Positions 14,200 to 27,547 of a DNA stretch of 64,000 nucleotides are shown piece by piece. Positions within the stretch are counted from its first letter, which is position 1, and every line of letters starts with the position of its first letter. The notes under the pieces were generated by a model, which was given only the letters and a program-made list of their open reading frames with translations, made no database searches and was not told the origin of the DNA. A program made the translations under genes and the position numbers. Source of the DNA: Apium graveolens (Eukaryota > Streptophyta > Magnoliopsida > Apiales > Apiaceae); the NCBI RefSeq assembly GCF_009905375.1, contig NW_027419974.1, forward strand, positions 124,001 through 188,000, given 5' to 3'.

Positions 14200-17100
14200 G
14201 TGGCCCAAAATTGAGTTGTAAGAAAGGGATACAAAAAGGTGGTTAAAGGATGTCTAATTGCATGTACATGATATTTAACATGTTAATTATATCAATATAT
14301 GATGGCAAGTGACTCTTATAGGGTGCAAAGTAACTCTAATATGATCAAAAGTGACTTACATGGTTGATTAGACCCAAAATATGGAACAATATTAACTTGT
14401 ATGAAAGTGGCATTAATAGGTGGTAAAAGGATGTCAAATTGGATTTATATGATGTTAAGATGTTAATTTTTGTATATATGGTGGAAAGTGACTCTTATAA
14501 GGTGCAAAGTGACTCTAATATGGTGAAAAGTGACTTACATGGTTGATTAGAACCAAAATGTGGAATAAAATTAACCTGTATGAAAGTGGAACTAAGAGGT
14601 GGTAAAAGGATGTCAAATTCGATGTATATAATTTTAACATGTTAATTGTACAAGTATATGGTGGAAAGTGGCTTATATAGGGTGCAAAAGGACTCTAATA
14701 TGGTGAAAAGTGACTTACATGGTTAATTAGAACCAAAATGTAGACCAAAATTGACTTGTATGAATGTGGTACTAAGAGGTGGTAAAATGATTTTTAATTG
14801 CATGTACATGATGTTAACATGTTAATTGTACCAATATATGATGGCCAGTGACTCTTATAAGGTGCAAAGTGACTCTAATATTGTGAGAAGTCACTTACAT
14901 GTTTCATTAGAGCCAAAATGTGGCCTAAAATTGAGTTATAAGAAAGGGGTACCAAGAGGTGGTTTAAGGATGTCTAATTGGTTGTATATGATGTTAACAT
15001 GTTAATTGTACCAATATATGATGGCAAGTGACTCTTATAAGGTGCAAAGTGACTAATATTGTGAGAAGTCACTAACATGTTTGATTAGAGCCAAAATGTG
15101 GCCCAAAATTGAGTTGTAAGAAAGGGGTACCAAGAGGTGGTTAAAGGATATCTAATTGGATATATATGATGTTAACATGTTAATTGTACCAATATATGAT
15201 GGCAAGTGACTCTTATAAGGTGCAAAGTGACTAATATTGTGAGAAGTCACTTACATGTTTGATTAGAGCTAAAATATGGCCTAAAATTGACTTGTAAGAA
15301 AGGGGTACCAAGAGGTGGTTAAAGGAGGTCTAGTTGCATGTACATGATGTTGACATGTTAAACCTATCAATATATGGTGGCAAGTGACTCTTATAGGGTG
15401 CAAAGTGACTCTAATATTGTGAGAAGTCACTTAGATGTTTGATTAGAGCCAAAATGTGGCCCAAAATTGAGTTGTAAGAAAGGGATACCAAAAGGTGGTT
15501 AAAGGATGTCTAATTGCATGTACATGATATTAACATGTTAATTGTATCAATATATGGTGGCAAGTGACTCTTATAGGGTGCAAAGTAACTCTAATATGGT
15601 CAAAAGTGACTTACATGGTTGATTAGACCCAAAATATGGAACAAAATTAACTTGTATGAAAGTGGCATTAATAGGTGGTAAAAGGATGTAAAATTGGATT
15701 TATATGATGTTAACATGTTAATTGTTGTATATATGGTGGAAAGTGACTCTTATAAGGTGCAAAGTGACTCTAATATGGTGAAAAGTGAGTTACATGGTTG
15801 ATTAGAACCAAAATGTGGAACAAAATTGACCTGTATGAAAGTGGAACTAAGAGGTGGTAAAAGGATGTCAAATTGGATGTATATGATGTTAACATGTTAA
15901 TTGTACAAATATATGGTGGAAAGTGACTTATATAGGGTGCAAAAGAACTCTAATATGGTGAAAAGTGACTTACATGGTTAATTAGAACCAAAATGTGGAC
16001 CAAAATTGACTTGTATGAATGTGGTACTAAGAGGTGGTAAAATGATTTTTAATTGCATGTACATGATGTTAACGTGTTAATTGTTCCAATATATGATGGA
16101 AAGTGACTCTTATAAGGTGCAAACTGACTCTAATATTGTGAGAAGTCACTTACAGGTTTCATTAGAGGCAAAATGTGGCCCAAAATTGAGTTGTAAGAAA
16201 GGGGTACCAAGAGGTGGTTTAAGGATGTCTAATTGGATGTATATGATGTTAACATGTTAATTGTACCAATATATGATGGCAAGTGACTCTTATAAGGTGC
16301 AAAGTGACTAATATTGTGAGAAGTCACTAACATGTTTGATTAGAGCCAAAATGTGGCCCAAAATTGAGTTGTAAGAAAGGGGTACCAAGAGGTGGTTAAA
16401 GGATGTCTAATTGGATGTATATGATGTTAACATGTTAATTGTACCAATATATGATGGAAAGTGACTCTTATAAGGTGAAAAGTGACTAATATTGTGAGAA
16501 GTCCCTTACATGTCTGATTAGAGCCAAAATATGGCCTAAAATTGACTTATAAGAAAGGGGTACCAAGAGGTAGTTAAAGGAGGTCTAGTTGCATGTACAT
16601 GTTGTTGACATGTTAAACGTATCAATATATGGTGGCAAGTGACTCTTATAGGGTGCAAAGTGACTCTAATATTGTGAGAAGTCACTTACATGTTTGATTT
16701 GAGCCAAAATGTGGCCCAAAATTGAGTTTTAAGAAAGGGGTACCAAGACGTGGTTAAAGGATGTCTAATTGGATGTATATGATGTTAACATGTTAATTGT
16801 ACCAATATATGATGACAAATGACTCTTATAAGGTGCAAACTGACTAATATTGTGTAGTCACTTACATGTTTGATTAGAGCCAAAATGTGGCCCAAAATTG
16901 AGTTTTAAGAAAGGGGTACCAAAAGGTGGTTAACGGATGTCTAATTGGATGTACATGATGTTAACATGTTAATTGTACCACTATATGTGGAACAAAATTG
17001 ACATGTATGAAAGTGGCATTAATAGGTGGTAAAAGAATGTAAAATTGGATGAATATAATGTTAACATGTTAATTGTTGTATATATGGTGGAAAGTGACTC

Positions 17101-19275
17101 TTATAAGGTGCAAAGTGACTCTAATATGGTTAAAAGTGAATTGCATGGTTGATTAGAACCAAAATGTGGAACAAAATTGACCTGTATGAAAGTGGAACTA
17201 TGAGGTGGTAAGAGGATGTCGAATTGGATGTATATGATGTTAACATGTTAATTGTACAAATATATGGTGGAAAGTGACTTATATAGGGTGCAAAAGGACT
17301 CTAATATGGTGAAAAGTGACTTACATGGTTAATTAGAACCAAAATGTGGAACAAAATTGACTTGTAAGAAAGTGGCATTAAGAGGAGTTAAAAGGATGTC
17401 AAATTGGATGTATATGATGTTAATATGTCAATTGTTGTATATATGGTGGAAAGTGACTCTTATAGGGTGCAAAGTGACTCTAATATGGTGAAACATGACT
17501 AACATGGTTAATTTGAACCAAAATGTGGACCAAAATTGACTTGTATGAATGTGGCACTAAGAGGTGGTAAAAGTATTTTTAATTGCATGTACATGATGTT
17601 AACATGTTAATTGTACCAATATATGATGGAAAGTGACTCTTATACGGTGCAAAGTGATTCTAATACTGTGAGAAGTCACTTACAGGTTTGATTAGAGCCA
17701 AAATGTGCCCCAAAATTGAGTTGTAAGAAAGAGGTATTAAGAGGTAAATAAGGATGTCTAATTGGATGTATATAATGTTAACATATTAATTGTACCAATA
17801 TATGATTGCAAGTGACTCTTATAAGGTGCAAAGTGACTAATATTGTGAGAAGTCACTAACATGTTTGATTAGAGCCAAAATGTGGCCCAAAATTGAGTTG
17901 TAAGAAAGGGGTACCAAGAGGTGGTTAAAGGATGTCTAATTGGATGTATATGATGTTAACATGTTAATTGTACCAATATATGATGGCAAGTGACTCTTAT
18001 AAGGTGCAAAGTGACTAATATTGTGAGAAGTCACTTACATGTTTGATTAGAGCCAAAATATGGCCTAAAATTGACTTGTAAGAAAGGGGTACCAAGAGGT
18101 AGTTAAAGGAGGTCTAGTTGCATGTACATGATGTTGACATGTTAAACGTATCAATATATGGTGGCAAGTGACTCTTATAGGGTGCAAAGTGACTCTAATA
18201 TTGTGAGAAGTCACTTACATGTTTGATTAGAGCCAAAATGTGCCCAAAATTGAGTTTTAAGAAAGGGGTACCAAGAGGTGGTTAAAGGATGTCTAATTGG
18301 ATGTATATGATGTTAACATGTTAATTGTACCAATATATGATGGCAAATGACTCTTATAAGGTGCAAACTGACTAATATTGTGTGGTCACTTACATGTTTG
18401 ATTAGAGCCAAAATGTGGACCAAAATTGAGTTTTAAGAAAGGGGTACCAAAAGGTGGTTAACGGATGTCTAATTGGATGTATATGATGTTAACATGTTAA
18501 TTGTACAAATATATGGTAGAAAGTGACTTATATAGGGTGCAAAAGGACTCTAATATGGTGAAAAGTGACTTACATGGTTAATTAGAACCAAAATGTGGAA
18601 CAAAATTAACTTGTAAGAAAGTGGCATTAAGAGGAGTTAAAAGGATGTCAAATTGGATGTTTATGATGTTAACATGTCAATTGTTGTATATATGGTGGAA
18701 AGTGACTCTTAAAGGGTGCAAAGTGACTCTAATATGGTGAAACATGACTAACATGGTTAATTTGAACCAAAATGTGGACCAAAATTGACTTGTATGAATG
18801 TGGCACTAAGAGGTGGTAAAAGTATTTTTAATTGCATGTACATGATGTTAACATGTTAATTGTTCCAATATATGATGGCAAGTGACTCTTATAAGGTGCA
18901 AAGTGATTCTAATACTGTGAGAAGTCACTTACAGGTTTGATTAGAGCCAAAATGTGCCCCAAAATTGAGTTGTAAGAAAGAGGTATTAAGAGGTAAATAA
19001 GGATGTCTAATTGGATGTATATAATGTTAACATGTTAATTGTACCAATATATGATTGCAAGTGACTCTTATAAGTTGCAAAGTGACTAATATTATGAGAA
19101 GTCACTAACATGTTTGATTAGAGCCAAAATGTGGCCCAAAATTGAGTTGTAAGAAAGGGGTACCAAGAGGTGGTTAAAGGATGTCTAATTGGATGTATAT
19201 GATGTTAACATGTTAATTGTACCAATATATGATGGCAAGTGACTCTTATAAGGTGCAAAGTGACTAATATTGTGA
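14200..19275. repeat. ~5.1-kb satellite higher-order unit, copy 1 (uninterrupted)
   Basis: The block matches 19490-23829 plus 36221-36770 almost base for base. The offset is 5289 at the start, 5287 after a 2-bp deletion near 19755, 5109 after one extra monomer (about 15065-15240) in copy 1, and 5110 after an extra G at about 21310. It contains the intact counterpart of the retrotransposon insertion site at 18720-18724. Boundaries are approximate. Confidence 0.85.
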
Positions 19276-22200
19276 GAAGTCACTTACATGTTTGATTAGA
19301 GCTAAAATATGGCCTAAAATTGACTTGTAAGAAAGGGGTACCAAGAGGTGGTTAAAGGAGGTCTAGTTGCATGTACATGATGTTGACATGTTAAACCTAT
19401 CAATATATGGTGGCAAGTGACTCTTATAGGGTGCAAAGTGACTCTAATATTGTGAGAAGTCACTTAGATGTTTGATTAGAGCCAAAATGTGGCCCAAAAT
19501 TGAGTTGTAAGAAAGGGATACCAAAAGGTGGTTAAAGGATGTCTAATTGCATGTACATGATATTTAACATGTTAATTATATCAATATATGATGGCAAGTG
19601 ACTCTTATAGGGTGCAAAGTAACTCTAATATGATCAAAAGTGACTTACATGGTTGATTAGACCCAAAATATGGAACAATATTAACTTGTATGAAAGTGGC
19701 ATTAATAGGTGGTAAAAGGATGTCAAATTGGATTTATATGATGTTAAGATGTTAATTTTTGTATATGGTGGAAAGTGACTCTTATAAGGTGCAAAGTGAC
19801 TCTAATATGGTGAAAAGTGACTTACATGGTTGATTAGAACCAAAATGTGGAATAAAATTAACCTGTATGAAAGTGGAACTAAGAGGTGGTAAAAGGATGT
19901 CAAATTCGATGTATATAATTTTAACATGTTAATTGTACAAGTATATGGTGGAAAGTGGCTTATATAGGGTGCAAAAGGACTCTAATATGGTGAAAAGTGA
20001 CTTACATGGTTAATTAGAACCAAAATGTAGACCAAAATTGACTTGTATGAATGTGGTACTAAGAGGTGGTAAAATGATTTTTAATTGCATGTACATGATG
20101 TTAACATGTTAATTGTACCAATATATGATGGCCAGTGACTCTTATAAGGTGCAAAGTGACTCTAATATTGTGAGAAGTCACTTACATGTTTCATTAGAGC
20201 CAAAATGTGGCCTAAAATTGAGTTATAAGAAAGGGGTACCAAGAGGTGGTTTAAGGATGTCTAATTGGTTGTATATGATGTTAACATGTTAATTGTACCA
20301 ATATATGATGGCAAGTGACTCTTATAAGGTGCAAAGTGACTAATATTGTGAGAAGTCACTTACATGTTTGATTAGAGCTAAAATATGGCCTAAAATTGAC
20401 TTGTAAGAAAGGGGTACCAAGAGGTGGTTAAAGGAGGTCTAGTTGCATGTACATGATGTTGACATGTTAAACCTATCAATATATGGTGGCAAGTGACTCT
20501 TATAGGGTGCAAAGTGACTCTAATATTGTGAGAAGTCACTTAGATGTTTGATTAGAGCCAAAATGTGGCCCAAAATTGAGTTGTAAGAAAGGGATACCAA
20601 AAGGTGGTTAAAGGATGTCTAATTGCATGTACATGATATTAACATGTTAATTGTATCAATATATGGTGGCAAGTGACTCTTATAGGGTGCAAAGTAACTC
20701 TAATATGGTCAAAAGTGACTTACATGGTTGATTAGACCCAAAATATGGAACAAAATTAACTTGTATGAAAGTGGCATTAATAGGTGGTAAAAGGATGTAA
20801 AATTGGATTTATATGATGTTAACATGTTAATTGTTGTATATATGGTGGAAAGTGACTCTTATAAGGTGCAAAGTGACTCTAATATGGTGAAAAGTGAGTT
20901 ACATGGTTGATTAGAACCAAAATGTGGAACAAAATTGACCTGTATGAAAGTGGAACTAAGAGGTGGTAAAAGGATGTCAAATTGGATGTATATGATGTTA
21001 ACATGTTAATTGTACAAATATATGGTGGAAAGTGACTTATATAGGGTGCAAAAGAACTCTAATATGGTGAAAAGTGACTTACATGGTTAATTAGAACCAA
21101 AATGTGGACCAAAATTGACTTGTATGAATGTGGTACTAAGAGGTGGTAAAATGATTTTTAATTGCATGTACATGATGTTAACGTGTTAATTGTTCCAATA
21201 TATGATGGAAAGTGACTCTTATAAGGTGCAAACTGACTCTAATATTGTGAGAAGTCACTTACAGGTTTCATTAGAGGCAAAATGTGGCCCAAAATTGAGT
21301 TGTAAGAAAGGGGGTACCAAGAGGTGGTTTAAGGATGTCTAATTGGATGTATATGATGTTAACATGTTAATTGTACCAATATATGATGGCAAGTGACTCT
21401 TATAAGGTGCAAAGTGACTAATATTGTGAGAAGTCACTAACATGTTTGATTAGAGCCAAAATGTGGCCCAAAATTGAGTTGTAAGAAAGGGGTACCAAGA
21501 GGTGGTTAAAGGATGTCTAATTGGATGTATATGATGTTAACATGTTAATTGTACCAATATATGATGGAAAGTGACTCTTATAAGGTGAAAAGTGACTAAT
21601 ATTGTGAGAAGTCCCTTACATGTCTGATTAGAGCCAAAATATGGCCTAAAATTGACTTATAAGAAAGGGGTACCAAGAGGTAGTTAAAGGAGGTCTAGTT
21701 GCATGTACATGTTGTTGACATGTTAAACGTATCAATATATGGTGGCAAGTGACTCTTATAGGGTGCAAAGTGACTCTAATATTGTGAGAAGTCACTTACA
21801 TGTTTGATTTGAGCCAAAATGTGGCCCAAAATTGAGTTTTAAGAAAGGGGTACCAAGACGTGGTTAAAGGATGTCTAATTGGATGTATATGATGTTAACA
21901 TGTTAATTGTACCAATATATGATGACAAATGACTCTTATAAGGTGCAAACTGACTAATATTGTGTAGTCACTTACATGTTTGATTAGAGCCAAAATGTGG
22001 CCCAAAATTGAGTTTTAAGAAAGGGGTACCAAAAGGTGGTTAACGGATGTCTAATTGGATGTACATGATGTTAACATGTTAATTGTACCACTATATGTGG
22101 AACAAAATTGACATGTATGAAAGTGGCATTAATAGGTGGTAAAAGAATGTAAAATTGGATGAATATAATGTTAACATGTTAATTGTTGTATATATGGTGG

Positions 22201-23829
22201 AAAGTGACTCTTATAAGGTGCAAAGTGACTCTAATATGGTTAAAAGTGAATTGCATGGTTGATTAGAACCAAAATGTGGAACAAAATTGACCTGTATGAA
22301 AGTGGAACTATGAGGTGGTAAGAGGATGTCGAATTGGATGTATATGATGTTAACATGTTAATTGTACAAATATATGGTGGAAAGTGACTTATATAGGGTG
22401 CAAAAGGACTCTAATATGGTGAAAAGTGACTTACATGGTTAATTAGAACCAAAATGTGGAACAAAATTGACTTGTAAGAAAGTGGCATTAAGAGGAGTTA
22501 AAAGGATGTCAAATTGGATGTATATGATGTTAATATGTCAATTGTTGTATATATGGTGGAAAGTGACTCTTATAGGGTGCAAAGTGACTCTAATATGGTG
22601 AAACATGACTAACATGGTTAATTTGAACCAAAATGTGGACCAAAATTGACTTGTATGAATGTGGCACTAAGAGGTGGTAAAAGTATTTTTAATTGCATGT
22701 ACATGATGTTAACATGTTAATTGTACCAATATATGATGGAAAGTGACTCTTATACGGTGCAAAGTGATTCTAATACTGTGAGAAGTCACTTACAGGTTTG
22801 ATTAGAGCCAAAATGTGCCCCAAAATTGAGTTGTAAGAAAGAGGTATTAAGAGGTAAATAAGGATGTCTAATTGGATGTATATAATGTTAACATATTAAT
22901 TGTACCAATATATGATTGCAAGTGACTCTTATAAGGTGCAAAGTGACTAATATTGTGAGAAGTCACTAACATGTTTGATTAGAGCCAAAATGTGGCCCAA
23001 AATTGAGTTGTAAGAAAGGGGTACCAAGAGGTGGTTAAAGGATGTCTAATTGGATGTATATGATGTTAACATGTTAATTGTACCAATATATGATGGCAAG
23101 TGACTCTTATAAGGTGCAAAGTGACTAATATTGTGAGAAGTCACTTACATGTTTGATTAGAGCCAAAATATGGCCTAAAATTGACTTGTAAGAAAGGGGT
23201 ACCAAGAGGTAGTTAAAGGAGGTCTAGTTGCATGTACATGATGTTGACATGTTAAACGTATCAATATATGGTGGCAAGTGACTCTTATAGGGTGCAAAGT
23301 GACTCTAATATTGTGAGAAGTCACTTACATGTTTGATTAGAGCCAAAATGTGCCCAAAATTGAGTTTTAAGAAAGGGGTACCAAGAGGTGGTTAAAGGAT
23401 GTCTAATTGGATGTATATGATGTTAACATGTTAATTGTACCAATATATGATGGCAAATGACTCTTATAAGGTGCAAACTGACTAATATTGTGTGGTCACT
23501 TACATGTTTGATTAGAGCCAAAATGTGGACCAAAATTGAGTTTTAAGAAAGGGGTACCAAAAGGTGGTTAACGGATGTCTAATTGGATGTATATGATGTT
23601 AACATGTTAATTGTACAAATATATGGTAGAAAGTGACTTATATAGGGTGCAAAAGGACTCTAATATGGTGAAATGTGACTTACATGGTTAATTAGAACCA
23701 AAATGTGGAACAAAATTAACTTGTAAGAAAGTGGCATTAAGAGGAGTTAAAAGGATGTCAAATTGGATGTTTATGATGTTAACATGTCAATTGTTGTATA
23801 TATGGTGGAAAGTGACTCTTAAAGGGTGC

Positions 23830-23834
23830 AAAGT
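23830..23834. repeat. Target-site duplication AAAGT (left)
   Basis: AAAGT directly precedes TGTGACGCC. The same five bases follow the other end of the element at 36216. The uninterrupted related monomer has one copy at 18720-18724. A 5-bp duplication is normal for Ty3/gypsy integrases. Confidence 0.95.
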
Positions 23835-26800
23835 TGTGACGCCCTCCAAACCCGGGGTCTAGATTTGGGGGTCACTCGCCAATAAACTAAAATAAAATAA
23901 TCACAGCGGAATAATAAAATAAATACGACCCCTTTACCTGCACTGGATCGATCACAGGTTATAGTATGGAACAGGCACTACTACAAATCAAGTGCTATTA
24001 CAAACCATAGTCTAATTAGTTTTACAGATTATTCAAATTTTATTACAAACCGCTAGACTATCCAAGCGTCCCAAAACAGCCTACCTGGAAACACACCAAC
24101 TATTTACAAACACACGACTTCTGGTCAAACTTGGAACTTAAGCTTGCTCTGGCCTAACTGAAAGAATCAAGATAAGAAACAAGTATGAGCGAAAGAAATG
24201 CTCAGCAAGTAGTAAATAGCTTATGATTTGGAATAACAACAGTATATCTGATGAACAAAACCAACTACAATAATTGAGCAGTATCAAAACTGATATAAAT
24301 TTGATAATAATAAACAACATTTGCAATATATTATGTTTTGGGATTGGAATCCTCGAACGACGGTGTGTTGCCGCCGGTGATCAGCCGCGGAGCAACACCG
24401 GTATGCCGAAGCATATCCAACTAAACAAAAGGTACCCAAGGCACATATCGGCCTAGCAAGGTGTTATATCCTGTATAACACATAGCTCACACTGGACCGC
24501 CGCCACGGCCTCTTACGCAACCATCCAACCCATAAAACCATTTTCCGTCAAAGGAGTCGAATCAAATGACATCCTTAACCACATAACTCCCCATTTCTCA
24601 TGGTCCGGAGTTTTCTCAACAACCAATGGCGAAATAACCAGAACAATTAGTTATTCACTAGTCTCAATTCAAAGCTTCACTGTATAGAGTAAGTTATAGC
24701 GAAATGTAAAAATATTTAACTATTCTGAACTTAGAATAGTAGAGAAATTGAAAGAATAAAGTTCAGAGTCAATATCGATTGAATGATAAATGAAGATATA
24801 GGTACTTGCATAATATAATTCAAAATAAACGTCACTTGAACAATAAGTGAAGTCAGGGATACTTGCCTGGTATGCTCAATAATCTTTTACTTTAACTCTG
24901 TTTCTATCTGCTGGCTACTATCTCCGTCTAACACTTGACTGCGCTCCTTGCTACTTGATTCTATAAACAAAAGGACTATCTTAATTGACAGATCTAAACT
25001 TAATCGACGTAACTATACGTCTTGACATCTACCCGATCGTTTATAACTAGCATGGCATTTTAAAACTGTAACAGACAGCATGTATATCACGTATCACGTA
25101 ATCATGGTATTTATATAACACATACTCACATATTTTATGTAACACATAAGTCAAATCATTAAGAGATACATCTCCGTGCGTTCAGAATAAAATTTAGGTC
25201 ATTATTAGCATCTACCGACCAAATACCGACTTAAACTGATACACAAATCAAATGACATTGCAATACAAAAGAAATTAGGTCTCAAAAGTATTTTTATTAA
25301 AAGCGCAATATTTTTCTGAATCTGTACGCGTTCGTTTCGTATTAAACGGACAAACGGTTGATTTATTATGAATTTTTGAACATTTTTCGGAATAAAACGG
25401 GTCTCCGAATCATTTAATAATTAAATAATAGGGCTCGAACACTCGAAAATAATTTTTATAAAATTATCGAGTTTGGAAAATAATTTAAAATAATATTTTA
25501 AAGCTCGAAACTATTTTTCAGAATTTTTAAATCAATTTTAAATAATTAAATCTAATTAAATAATCAATTAAAATTAATTAATAACTAATTAAATTAATTA
25601 ATCAATTAATATTTAAATTAATTGAATAATTAAATAATTAATTATCAACTAAAATTAATTAATTAAATAATTTGGATTTATTTTTAAATTAAAAATAAAT
25701 TTTCAGAATTAAAATAATGATTTTTTTAAATAGAAATGAATTTTTCAGAAATTATAAATAGGATTTTGAATTATTTTTAAAATAGAAAATCCCCAGAAAC
25801 AGAATTTTAGAAATCAGAATGGGTCAAGGGGATTAAAACCGGGTTGGCTGTGGTTGCAAAACGGGTCCTCAAGAATGTTGCCGGGTCAGGTCCCAGCCGG
25901 CCGGAAACTGGGATTGAATCCCAGAATCCGGTGGCTCTGCCGGACTCCGGCGAGCTTCAAGCACCCACAAAACACAATCATTTCCCTATTTTCTGATCTT
26001 AAACAGTCATACAGTGTCACAACACTCCGATTTTAGCCTCAAACGGAACCACCAGCCCCCAGAGCTCGGATTCCGTGCAAACCTCCATTAAACCCGGCGG
26101 AAGAAAAATCAAAATCCGGCAAAACACGATCTCCCTTAATTCTTAACCAAATTTAACAAACAATATCTCAAAACAATGCTGAGAATCATACAAACACATT
26201 CCTATATTCAAAATCAACAGCAAATACACGAATCAGAAAGCCCTAATTTTCGAATAAAACCCTAAAATTACGAATTTCCAAATCACTAGTCGTTTGAATG
26301 ATTTGAGGGCATAAACAGAAAGAACATGAAAATCTGAACATTTTGGTTACTCATACTTCAAATTCTGAAGTCTGCATCACCCTCAAATTTGGGTTTGATT
26401 CTCAGAAATCTTCAAGAACACCAAGAACACATATTCAAGAAATTTTCAGAAATTAAAACCTTAATTACTACATGATATTGAACTCTATTTTGAAGTATAA
26501 TATACCAAATCGACCAGAAAAATATGCTCTACAACATGGAAGCATCAAATCACATCAACCACATCAAGAACAAAAATTCATCATTTAATTATCAAATAAT
26601 TCGATTATAAATAATTAAATAAGAAAATTACAGTGATTTCTGGGCAGAAACTGATGACTGATTCAGAAAGAAGATTTCGAGAGCTTCGTTTTGATATGCT
26701 GCACGCCCGAATCGGAGTTCGATAACGCCTTCGTTCGTGTGTTTGATTCTCGGGAACGTATTGGTTTTCTCGGGTTTTTCTCTGTATTTACGGTGTTTTA

Positions 26801-27508
26801 ACTGGTTGCAAATGAATAAACGGAATAAACGAAATAAGAAATAGGCTATTTATATTTATGGAATATTGGATCGTTTGGGATCATTTTGGATCATTTTGGA
26901 TCGTTAAATTAGTTGCTTAGCCGCTAAGTAACTGCAATAACGATCCGATTCAATACCAAAATTGGATAATTATCAAAACCGAGCTTTTTATAAAATATTA
27001 TATACGAGAATAATATAAAAATATCCCGTCTCTCGAAAATACGGGTTTTTATTGATTACCGAAATAACTATCGTATCGAAAATATTGCGTCGGGCCGCGC
27101 ACGGTCAAACCGTAATCCGGATCGAAAAAGTCAAAACACGGAAAATGTCCGGAATTACCAGATTAGGTTAGGAAGGAGTTTTCGGAAGAGTTTCGGGTTG
27201 TAAAAACGCAAAACGGTTGAAGTTGGAAGATTCCCGGCTTTATAAAATAATTTTATAATTATTCTGAAAATAATTAATAATTCATAAATCATTATAAAAT
27301 CATATAACACTCCAAAAATTACCAGAAAAATACCACAATTATCTATATTTTATTCTGGACATATAAAAATTCAAATATTCAAATAATGTCACATATAACA
27401 TTCAAATATCTATTCTACTTTTCAGATAATTCACCAAAAATTTACATAAAATCACATAAACAATTCCAAATAATAATAATAATATTTGAAAATATATGGG
27501 ATATTACA
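23835..27508 (-). repeat. 3' LTR (left copy on the plus strand)
   Basis: This 3674-bp copy matches the other LTR base for base wherever I compared them, except one substitution and two single-base homopolymer length differences that cancel in total length. In coding orientation it follows the polypurine tract directly, and it should provide the polyadenylation region of the transcript. It repeats all elements of the 5' LTR: TATA-like box at 26846-26854, four GGATC motifs at 26868-26902, a telo-box-like AAACCCTAA at 26257-26265, and a dyad GTGTTGC/GCAACAC at 24365-24371 and 24392-24398. No gene is supported in it. Confidence 0.96.
26846..26902 (-). promoter_or_regulatory. Copy of the TATA box and GATCC cluster in the 3' LTR
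   Basis: This matches the 5' LTR promoter region: TATAAATAG on the minus strand at 26846-26854 and GGATC on the plus strand at 26868, 26878, 26888 and 26898. If active here, transcription would run leftward through the rest of the LTR into the satellite left of 23835. Confidence 0.5.
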
Positions 27509-27510
27509 AT

Positions 27511-27521
27511 CTACCCCCCTT
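27511..27521 (-). promoter_or_regulatory. Polypurine tract for plus-strand DNA priming
   Basis: The minus strand reads AAGGGGGGTAG two bases before the 3' LTR, which begins TGTAATATCCC in coding orientation. Its position, between the gag-pol stop codon and the 3' LTR, and its run of six G residues match a polypurine tract that resists RNase H and primes the second DNA strand. Confidence 0.92.
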
Positions 27522-27547
27522 AACAGGATTCTGTCCTCAGAATCAGT

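Larger units (their letters stand above)
1..23834. repeat. Satellite DNA array, ~179-bp monomer (left arm)
   Basis: Head-to-tail tandem repeats fill the interval without a gap; about 133 monomers fit at 179 bp each. The start phrase GGATGTCAAATTGGATG recurs near 1, 181, 360, 540, 720 and 900. Most monomers contain in order GATGTTAACATGTTAATTG, two or three GTGACT-centred subrepeats, CCAAAATGTGG, and a tail that defines type V (AAAGTGGAACTAAGAGG or AAAGTGGCATTAATAGG) or type K (AAAGGGGTACCAAGAGG). The array is strongly AT-rich and all monomers point the same way. Single monomers diverge noticeably, but multi-monomer blocks repeat with high identity, which is higher-order organisation. The unit is close to nucleosome length, common for plant centromeric, pericentromeric and subtelomeric satellites; which of these applies cannot be told from sequence. 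The last 5 bp are the left target-site duplication. No gene lies inside; short open frames are by-products of the repeat. Confidence 0.97.

Noticed and set aside
1..23834. CRISPR-like regularly spaced repeats
   Set aside because: There are no unique spacers; the whole unit repeats and the context is plant satellite DNA.
24138..24456. Short open frames in the LTRs (24138-24326, 24274-24456, 25854-26036 and their copies at 32845, 32981, 34560)
   Set aside because: They occur in both LTRs only because the LTRs are copies. The 24274 and 32981 versions already differ by a frameshift from a single homopolymer change, and none resembles a known protein.
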